Part shown: one piece after another, positions 1-4,240 of the stretch
Numbering within the stretch: the stretch's first letter is position 1
Layout of the letters: every line of letters starts with the position of its first letter
Source: Bacillota bacterium
GTDB lineage: Bacteria; Bacillota_C; Negativicutes; Sporomusales; Sporomusaceae
Length of the DNA: 7,603 nt
Direction of reading: 5' to 3'
NCBI GenBank assembly: GCA_023441125.1
Contig: JAEZQV010000149.1
Span: forward strand, 1 to 7,603
Position numbers and translations under genes: made by a program
The notes under the pieces: generated by a model
Databases searched by the model: none
Seen by the model: the letters and a program-made list of their open reading frames with translations, nothing else
Told to the model about the DNA's origin: nothing

Positions 1-98
1 GGCAGAGCATGCACCAGAGTAAAACCGCCGCCGGCCATGAGCTGATGAAGTTTTTTACCGGCGGAAATGCCTAAAGCCAGACCTGTAAGATATGTCAT
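1..98 (-). CDS. N-terminus of a small membrane-type protein, probably HMA2-like or P1B-6 ATPase N-end (partial)
   Basis: The gene is cut by the left window edge, and only 33 residues are visible, beginning MTYLTGLALGISAGKKLHQ. The ATG at 98 sits 7 nt after a good ribosome site (AAGGTGA, overlapping the end of the upstream gene, whose stop is at 107-105), so the two genes are almost certainly co-transcribed. The visible part is a short Gly/Leu-rich hydrophobic stretch (residues 3-14), a K-K-x-H-Q segment and a Gly-rich turn, then L-V-H-A-L-P at the edge. The upstream gene carries H-Y-M-P-G-R-V-R at the matching place, so I infer that this protein continues as H-A-L-P-G-R-x-R, the motif seen in HMA2-type domains and at the N-terminus of P1B-6 metal-transporting ATPases. 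Whether it is a small HMA2 protein or the start of a full ATPase cannot be seen. The reading frame is sure; the function is inference. Confidence 0.75.
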   Translation of the reverse strand, partial: MTYLTGLALGISAGKKLHQLMAGGGFTLVHAL

Positions 99-104
99 GT
101 TCCA

Positions 105-596
105 TCACCTTCCATATTGTTTGACTACTAGTTGCTCAACATCCCGCAGAAAAGAATTCCGGGCGACATCCTCCGGGGAATACTGGATAAGCAGCGAACC
201 GGTAGCCGGGTTAAGGCTGAACTCTCTGATCTCCGGTATGGCCGCCAGCTGTTGACTGACCTGGCGGGCTAACTCCGGGTTACTGACTAGCTGCTTAGCA
301 TAGAGCCGAACGCGGCCGGGCATATAGTGCAGCACCTGAACGTGCTGCATAAACAGCTTCACTTTAACCGCCGGGCTCAGTATGTTTTCCGGCAGGGGGA
401 ATAAACCCATGTTTTGCCTCTCCTTGTACAGATAATGCCTGAACTGGTTACGGTGCTGCCAGGTATGAATCGCGGTTAACAGGGTAAAGATCAGCCCCAG
501 TCCCACATGGTAGCGTTTGCCGAGCGGCAGGGACAACAGGCTGCTTAAGAGCGACAGCACTAAGCCCAGATTCACTCGTCCATACTGCAGCATCAT
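105..596 (-). CDS. Two-TM protein with C-terminal HMA2-type domain, Fur-box controlled
   Basis: The product has 163 residues. Residues about 8-25 and 29-45 are hydrophobic and probably span the membrane as a hairpin. A basic stretch with several His follows (H-T-W-Q-H-R, about 44-49). The C-terminal half (about 80-160) resembles an HMA2 domain: H-Y-M-P-G-R-V-R-L at 90-98, then N-P-A-T-G-S-L-L-I-Q-Y at 129-139, the pattern met in small proteins and N-ends linked to heavy-metal P-type ATPases. There is no CxxC metal motif. I chose the ATG at 596 because GAGGAG (612-607) lies 10 nt upstream; an ATG at 593 directly follows. The in-frame ATG at 668 has no ribosome site, and a start there would place the Fur box inside the gene. 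The next gene begins 6 nt after this stop and appears related. A role in iron handling, for example in a ferrosome-type cluster, is inferred from the motif, the Fur box and the feo neighbours. Confidence 0.8.
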   Translation of the reverse strand: MMLQYGRVNLGLVLSLLSSLLSLPLGKRYHVGLGLIFTLLTAIHTWQHRNQFRHYLYKERQNMGLFPLPENILSPAVKVKLFMQHVQVLHYMPGRVRLYAKQLVSNPELARQVSQQLAAIPEIREFSLNPATGSLLIQYSPEDVARNSFLRDVEQLVVKQYGR

Positions 597-617
597 AACG
601 TTAGCTCTCCTCTTTTC

Positions 618-636
618 GATAAAGAATATCATTCTC
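618..636 (-). promoter_or_regulatory. Fur box upstream of the HMA2-type gene
   Basis: On the minus strand the site reads GAGAATGATATTCTTTATC, 16 of 19 matches to the classical Fur consensus GATAATGATAATCATTATC. It ends 21 nt before the ATG at 596 and lies just upstream of the ribosome site, so Fe-loaded Fur bound here would block initiation or elongation. I could not find a convincing -35/-10 pair for this transcript in 637-682. Fur control is inferred from the match, and from the two Fur sites before the neighbouring feo operon. Confidence 0.7.
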
Positions 637-675
637 AGTGTAATGGTTAGACGCAACCCTGCATCCATAGGTTAT

Positions 676-715
676 AAAACTTAGCTTCAGATGGACTTAC
701 AGCCCATCTGAAGCT
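676..715 (-). terminator. Rho-independent terminator of the feo operon
   Basis: A perfect 12-bp inverted repeat (AGCTTCAGATGG at 683-694 against CCATCTGAAGCT at 704-715) encloses a 9-nt loop. On the minus strand it is followed by AAGTTTTATAA, a short T-run. It begins 25 nt after the stop codon of the last feo gene, which is where a terminator is expected. The U-tract is weak (four Ts), so some read-through into the HMA2-type unit is possible. Confidence 0.65.
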
Positions 716-740
716 TGTTAACAGTTTCCGGCGATGCCTG

Positions 741-884
741 CTATTTTTCCTCTTTGCTGTGACAGCTGCCGCCGCAGCCGCCGGAACAATGGCATTGCGT
801 CTCACCTTTAAGTTCTTTCCAGACCATTCTGGCAACATAGCCTACGGCCAGTAAGCCTATCACAATTAAAACTACCTTGTCCAT
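741..884 (-). CDS. FeoB-associated Cys-rich membrane protein
   Basis: A 47-residue protein, too short for many gene callers. One hydrophobic segment (residues 4-18, VVLIVIGLLAVGYVA) is followed by a basic/aromatic boundary (R-M-V-W-K-E-L-K) and a Cys/His-rich tail, C31-H-C33-S-G-G-C37-G-G-S-C41-H, ending in K-E-E-K. This layout (single TM, then a glycine-spaced Cys cluster) is that of the FeoB-associated Cys-rich membrane protein family, found after feoB in many Firmicutes. A role in handling Fe(II) at the cytosolic mouth of FeoB, or in assembling the FeoB complex, has been proposed but is not proven. The ATG follows AAGGAG with 8-nt spacing. The gap to the feoB stop is only 18 bp, so it is the fourth gene of the feo operon. 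Confidence 0.9.
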   Translation of the reverse strand: MDKVVLIVIGLLAVGYVARMVWKELKGETQCHCSGGCGGSCHSKEEK

Positions 885-902
885 TTCGATCACTCCTTTT
901 GC

Positions 903-3278
903 TTAGTACCCAAGCAAACCGCCTATCTGATAAATCAGCAGAGCTACAAACCAGGCCAATGTAGTTGAGTATACCATACTGAAGACCGGCCATTTCCAGG
1001 AATTAGTTTCCCGTTTGATGATCGCCAGCGCCGCCATGCACGGAGCGTAAATGAGCACAAATACCATCAGGGTATAGGCCGTCAGCGGTGTAAAGTGACC
1101 ATCATCAACCAGCGCTTTCTGCAGCGCCACCGAACCTTCATCAGCATCCCCGATGTTATAGATGGTACCCATGGTGCTTACGAGCACTTCTTTGGCGGTA
1201 AAGGCGGAAATCAGGCCGATGCCGGCACGCCAATCCAGTCCCAGCGGTCGAATGACAGGCTCAATGAAGTGTCCCAGACGGCCGGCATAGCTTTGGGCCA
1301 GTTTTTCGCCGGCTTCTTCTTTCTTCAGCTTGTCGACGGCATCGTCACTCTCGCCTTTAAGCTCCAGATAACGGGAAGCGAGCGGGAAGAGCTCGGTATT
1401 GGCGGCTTCCATTTCCTGCAGTTTGGTTTCCTTAGCCGCGGTAAGCGAGGCTAACTCGGCACTGTCTTCGGCCAGCCCCTCTGATTGCTGGTCAAACTCT
1501 TCATTGATGGCCGTTATATCGGCAATCAGCTTATTCAGATCTTCATTTTCTTCCACAGCGCCGATATTTAAGGGTTTGGCAATTTCCTCTGCCACTTGCT
1601 GGCTGAAGCCGGCTTCGGCCTGAGCCATCAGGCCCGGGTAATCCTGACTGTAGTTGACATCACTGGGGTAATTGACCATAAACCAGACTAGAATCGAAAC
1701 TGCTAGAATGATGGTGCCGGCTTTTTTCAAATACAGCACACTGCGTTCCCACATATGCATCAGAATGGATTGCAGGGTGGGCACACGATACGGAGGCAGC
1801 TCCATAACAAACGGCTCCGGTTCGCCGGTAAACAGCACACTGCGGAAAATACGCGCCATAACAATAGCCAGCACAATCCCCAGCATATAGATGGAAAACA
1901 AGACAGTACCGGCCATGCTGTCACTAAAAAAGGCACCGATCAGCAGAGTGTATACCGGCAATCTGGCACCACAGCTCATCAGTGGAGTAACCAGAATTGT
2001 CACCATGCGGTCCCGCGGGTTCTCCAGGGTGCGGGTCCCCATGATGGCCGGCACGCTACAGCCGAAGCCCAATAAAAGGGGAATAAAGGACTTGCCATGC
2101 AGTCCCACGGCATTCATAATTCTATCCATAATAAAGGCCGCTCTGGCCATATAGCCGGTATCTTCCAGCAAAGCAATGCCCAGGAATAACAATACGATAT
2201 TCGGCAAAAATGAAATGACGCCGCCGACGCCGCCGATAATGCCGTCAACAACCAGTGATTTTAAATCCCCGTCCGGCATATAGGTGCCGGCAAAATTGCC
2301 AAGAGCCGTCATGCCCTGCTCTATCCAGCCCTGGGGATAAGCGCCAACCGTAAATACAATATTAAACAGTAACCACATAAGTCCTAAAAACACCGGCAGT
2401 CCCAACAGCCGGTTGGTCAGTACCCGGTCAATCTTATCCGAGGTGGTCAGCAGCCCGTCGCGGGTGGCCACGATGACTTCCTGACACAAGGTGCCGACGA
2501 ATTGATACCGCAGTGTGGCGATGGCCAATTCCGGTTCGGTTTCAAAGGCGGCCTGCAGGCTCTGCCTGGCTGCAGCCACTGCCGCCAGAATTTTTTTGCC
2601 CCCGGTCAACGCCTGAACAGCAGTAATAACATCTGAATCATTTTCTAACAACTTAATGGCCAGCCAGCGCTGGGGAAAGCGCAAATTATGCTGTTCCTCA
2701 GATAACAGGGCACCAATCTCGGTTATTTTGGCCTCCACTTCGGGGCCGTAATCAATGCGGAAAGATTTGCCCGGCTTGTCTTCAGCCGCCTTGACGGCAG
2801 CAGCCAGCAGGTCCTCCAGGCCGGTATGGCGGTTGCCGACAGTACGAATTACCGGCGCGCCCAATTGCTCGGTCAGCACTTGCTCATTGATTTTAATACC
2901 CATGCTTTCAGCCACATCAGCCATATTGAGAGCTATGACCAATGGCCGTTCCAGTTCCAGAAGCTGTACGGCCAGGTACAAATTGCGCTCCAGGTTGCCG
3001 GCATCCAGGATATCAACAATGACGTCCGGTTTATCCTGCACAATAAAGTTACGGGCCACCAGTTCATCCAGCGAGTGTGCCGTCAGGCTGTACGTGCCCG
3101 GTAAATCCACCACTAATAATTCTTTGTCTTTAAAACGCCGGGTTCCTTCCCTTTTTTCCACTGTAACGCCGGGATAATTGCCCACATGCTGCCGGGCACC
3201 AGTAACGCTGTTAAAAATGGTTGTCTTGCCTGAATTGGGGTTACCGGCCAAAGCAATACTTACTTTGGAATTTACCAC
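903..3278 (-). CDS. feoB: Ferrous iron transporter FeoB
   Basis: Main Fe(II) permease of the inner membrane, 791 residues. The N-terminal GTPase has G1 GNPNSGKTT (12-20), switch I with H-V-G-N-Y-P-G-V-T (31-39), G3 DLPG (58-61) and G4 NMAD (118-121). The G5 loop near 146-153 (T-V-G-N-R-H-T-G) departs from the usual S-A. A helical regulatory domain covers about 175-270. The membrane part starts near 291 and carries the Gate motifs G-F-G-C-S-V-P (404-410) and S-C-G-A-R-L-P (435-441), with Cys407, Cys436 and, near the C-terminus, Cys747 (A-P-C-M-A-A). The start is GTG at 3278, 8 nt after AAGGAGG; no other start precedes the P-loop. The gene overlaps the end of feoA2 by 38 bp. Unusual is a ~125-residue acidic, Gln/Glu-rich, coiled-coil-like insertion (about 537-662) before S-Y-A-G-R-L-G-H-F-I-E-P, where many FeoBs have a shorter loop. 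Under Fur control with its neighbours. Confidence 0.97.
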   Translation of the reverse strand: MVNSKVSIALAGNPNSGKTTIFNSVTGARQHVGNYPGVTVEKREGTRRFKDKELLVVDLPGTYSLTAHSLDELVARNFIVQDKPDVIVDILDAGNLERNLYLAVQLLELERPLVIALNMADVAESMGIKINEQVLTEQLGAPVIRTVGNRHTGLEDLLAAAVKAAEDKPGKSFRIDYGPEVEAKITEIGALLSEEQHNLRFPQRWLAIKLLENDSDVITAVQALTGGKKILAAVAAARQSLQAAFETEPELAIATLRYQFVGTLCQEVIVATRDGLLTTSDKIDRVLTNRLLGLPVFLGLMWLLFNIVFTVGAYPQGWIEQGMTALGNFAGTYMPDGDLKSLVVDGIIGGVGGVISFLPNIVLLFLGIALLEDTGYMARAAFIMDRIMNAVGLHGKSFIPLLLGFGCSVPAIMGTRTLENPRDRMVTILVTPLMSCGARLPVYTLLIGAFFSDSMAGTVLFSIYMLGIVLAIVMARIFRSVLFTGEPEPFVMELPPYRVPTLQSILMHMWERSVLYLKKAGTIILAVSILVWFMVNYPSDVNYSQDYPGLMAQAEAGFSQQVAEEIAKPLNIGAVEENEDLNKLIADITAINEEFDQQSEGLAEDSAELASLTAAKETKLQEMEAANTELFPLASRYLELKGESDDAVDKLKKEEAGEKLAQSYAGRLGHFIEPVIRPLGLDWRAGIGLISAFTAKEVLVSTMGTIYNIGDADEGSVALQKALVDDGHFTPLTAYTLMVFVLIYAPCMAALAIIKRETNSWKWPVFSMVYSTTLAWFVALLIYQIGGLLGY

Positions 3279-3516
3279 TATATAATCCTCCTTTTTCCTG
3301 ACCCTGTTCTACTTCTATGTTTGCCGCCAGGTGATTGTTGAGCATAATCCGGCCGCCCCGGACTTTTACAATAACGGATTCATGGCTGCGGCTCAGCACG
3401 CAAATCGGCGTACCTGGCGTAAAGCCCAGGTCGGTAAGGCGTACCCGCACTTCCCGCGGACCGCCCAAGGCAGTTACTATCATCAATTGTCCTTGATTGA
3501 CAGTATCAATATGCAT
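3241..3516 (-). CDS. feoA: FeoA-family protein, second copy (FeoA2)
   Basis: An SH3-like small cytosolic protein of 91 residues that partners FeoB. Diagnostic parts are L-G-G-P-R-E-V-R-V-R-L-T-D-L-G-F-T-P-G-T (about 17-36), V-I-V-K-V-R-G-G-R-I-M-L (48-59) and a final A-A-N-I-E-V (64-69), which normally ends a FeoA of about 75 residues. The last ~18 residues are a tail produced because the frame runs on through the feoB ribosome site and into feoB for 38 bp; they look non-conserved. The ATG lies 6 nt after GGAGGTGG, and 15 bp separate it from the feoA1 stop. It differs clearly from FeoA1, so it is not a recent duplicate. FeoA proteins are thought to bind FeoB and modulate its GTPase or transport activity; why two copies are kept is not known. 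Confidence 0.93.
   Translation of the reverse strand: MHIDTVNQGQLMIVTALGGPREVRVRLTDLGFTPGTPICVLSRSHESVIVKVRGGRIMLNNHLAANIEVEQGQEKGGLYSGKFQSKYCFGR
3279..3295 (-). promoter_or_regulatory. feoB ribosome binding site buried in the feoA2 coding region
   Basis: Minus-strand AAAAGGAGGATTATATA precedes the GTG at 3278. The AAGGAGG core is near-perfect and 8 nt from the start codon. It encodes Lys-Gly-Gly of FeoA2 in that frame, so feoB initiation happens inside the last codons of feoA2. This decides the feoB start and suggests translational coupling of the two. Confidence 0.85.
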
Positions 3517-3531
3517 AACTACCCACCTCCA

Positions 3532-3762
3532 TTAACTAATCTTAATCTCAATATTCTGGGCTTCTACCTTGCGCAAGGAGAGATTGAATCCCTTTACTTT
3601 GACTTCCATGGGATCACCCAGCGGCGCAAATTTTTGCACCTCTACCTTGGTGCCGACTACAACCCCCATATCAATGATACGGCGCTGGATAGGTCCGTTA
3701 CCGTGAATTTTGGCAACCGTACCGGTTTCTCCGGGGGATAACTCGCTTAATAATTTGACCAT
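3532..3762 (-). CDS. feoA: FeoA-family protein, first copy (FeoA1)
   Basis: A cytosolic FeoA of 76 residues, the usual family length. It shows the SH3-like FeoA pattern L-S-E-L-S-P-G-E-T-G-T-V (5-16), R-R-I-I-D-M-G-V-V-V-G (27-37), F-A-P-L-G-D-P-M-E-V (45-54) and L-S-L-R-K-V-E-A (61-68). It is the first gene of the feo operon. The ATG at 3762 is 8 nt after AGGAGG, and the start follows a leader of roughly 230 nt. It works with FeoB in Fe(II) uptake, probably through contact with the G-domain. This copy keeps the classical A-P-L-G-D-P motif, so it is the more canonical FeoA of the pair. Confidence 0.95.
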   Translation of the reverse strand: MVKLLSELSPGETGTVAKIHGNGPIQRRIIDMGVVVGTKVEVQKFAPLGDPMEVKVKGFNLSLRKVEAQNIEIKIS

Positions 3763-3828
3763 AGCTTTTTCCTCCTGTCATGATGGCAATAAGCAGTCTC
3801 AGCATAAACAAAGCATTTTTTCGTTTCT

Positions 3829-3857
3829 ATTGTACGCCACGTCTTAACCAGTGCAAA
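3829..3857 (-). promoter_or_regulatory. Possible second, Fur-distal feo promoter
   Basis: On the minus strand TTTGCA (3857-3852) and TACAAT (3834-3829) are separated by 17 nt, matching 4/6 and 5/6 of the sigma-A hexamers. A start near 3822 would give a ~60-nt leader and avoid both Fur boxes, allowing basal feo expression in iron-replete cells. It is a pattern match only. Confidence 0.3.
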
Positions 3858-3936
3858 GTCGCGTTTAAACCGGCCGCACTGCGGAAATACAGGGTATTCG
3901 TTCAGGCTAGACGCAGTTTCGCAGAACCTGTCACTA

Positions 3937-3957
3937 TGCATACAATTATCATTCTCA
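3937..3957 (-). promoter_or_regulatory. Second, degenerate Fur site of feo
   Basis: The minus strand reads TGAGAATGATAATTGTATGCA here. It contains GAGAAT and GATAAT repeat units and two overlapping partial 7-1-7 sites, each about 10 of 14 to TGATAAT-N-ATTATCA. It starts 12 bp after the strong Fur box. It probably supports binding of a second Fur dimer, but is weaker than the first site. Confidence 0.5.
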
Positions 3958-3964
3958 ATACGTT

Positions 3965-3984
3965 GACAATGATAATTGTTATCA
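3965..3984 (-). promoter_or_regulatory. Strong Fur box of the feo operon
   Basis: The minus-strand core TGATAACAATTATCA (3984-3970) matches 14 of 15 positions of the Bacillus-type 7-1-7 Fur box, counting the free central base. Read on the plus strand, GACAATGATAATTGTTATC (3965-3983) matches 16 of 19 of the classical 19-mer. The site begins about 14 bp after the -10 hexamer, over the first transcribed bases, so Fe(II)-Fur would block promoter escape. This identifies the operon as iron-repressed. Confidence 0.85.
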
Positions 3985-3997
3985 CTAGGATGTTTAT

Positions 3998-4026
3998 ATT
4001 ATGACAAACATTGCCCTAGCTGTCAA
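3998..4026 (-). promoter_or_regulatory. Main sigma-A promoter of the feo operon
   Basis: The minus strand carries a perfect -35 TTGACA (4026-4021), a 17-nt spacer and -10 CATAAT (4003-3998; 5/6). An A-tract (GGAAAAAAATAC) just upstream of the -35 could serve as an UP element. Transcription should begin near 3991, directly beside the strong Fur box. Hexamers, spacing and operator position agree, so this is the best-supported promoter in the window. Confidence 0.8.
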
Positions 4027-4060
4027 GTATTTTTTTCCAATTGGCAGCTTTTTACCGTTC

Positions 4061-4078
4061 CCGGCTCGCGTGAGCCGG
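4061..4078. repeat. Perfect inverted repeat between the MCP terminator and the feo promoter
   Basis: CCGGCTC (4061-4067) and GAGCCGG (4072-4078) form a 7-bp GC-rich stem around a 4-nt loop. Neither strand has a T-tract after it, so it is not a standard terminator. It lies 35 bp upstream of the feo -35. It could be an operator or a second termination-assisting hairpin; its role is unknown. Confidence 0.4.
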
Positions 4079-4131
4079 CAGCGATCACCGGCGTGTTTCT
4101 GTAAATAAGTCTTGTACTTGTCAGCCTGTTT

Positions 4132-4181
4132 TTCAACAAACAAACCAGGGAAAAGCAGCGGGCCGCTGCCTTTCCCTGGTT
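4132..4181 (-). terminator. Rho-independent terminator of the chemoreceptor gene
   Basis: In minus-strand RNA a continuous 18-bp stem forms: AACCAGGGAAA (4143-4153 with 4171-4181), one G-U pair (4170/4154) and a 6-bp GC-rich top (4155-4160 with 4164-4169) around a 3-nt loop. The T-rich tail TTTGTTTGTTG follows. In plus-strand RNA the G-U becomes an A-C mismatch and no T-tail follows, so the element acts on the minus strand. It begins 59 nt after the MCP stop and insulates the feo operon. Confidence 0.85.
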
Positions 4182-4240
4182 ACACTGTTGCGCCTGCTAA
4201 CCGGCAGGTAAATTTTAATTTGCTGCTGCCTGGCGAGCCG

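Larger units (their letters stand above)
3763..3991 (-). promoter_or_regulatory. Long 5' leader of the feo transcript
   Basis: About 229 nt lie between the predicted transcription start (near 3991) and the feoA1 ATG, with no supportable gene. The upstream end holds the two Fur sites. The middle can form two competing 6-bp stems on the minus strand: 3912-3917 with 3878-3883 (ACTGCG/CGCAGT), or 3876-3881 with 3849-3854 (CAGTGC/GCACTG). These share bases 3878-3881 and exclude each other. Such short stems can arise by chance, and I recognise no known riboswitch. Confidence 0.35.

Noticed and set aside
597..668. Extending the HMA2-type gene upstream to the in-frame ATG at 668.
   Set aside because: No ribosome site precedes that ATG, and the Fur box would fall inside the gene. 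GAGGAG stands 10 nt before the ATG at 596.
3747..3941. A 64-codon minus-strand reading frame (MHSDRFCET...) in the feo leader.
   Set aside because: It has no ribosome site, starts inside the degenerate Fur site, and runs out of frame into feoA1. The composition looks random, so it is leader sequence.
3963..3991. A plus-strand TTGACA-17-TAGGAT promoter across the Fur box.
   Set aside because: It would lead into the terminator region and the antisense of the MCP gene, with no plus-strand gene. The hexamer arises from the Fur palindrome.
4018..4053. A 9-bp imperfect inverted repeat followed by TTTTT on the plus strand, terminator-like.
   Set aside because: No plus-strand gene precedes it, the loop is 14 nt, and one arm is the feo -35 hexamer. 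It is probably a by-product of that promoter.
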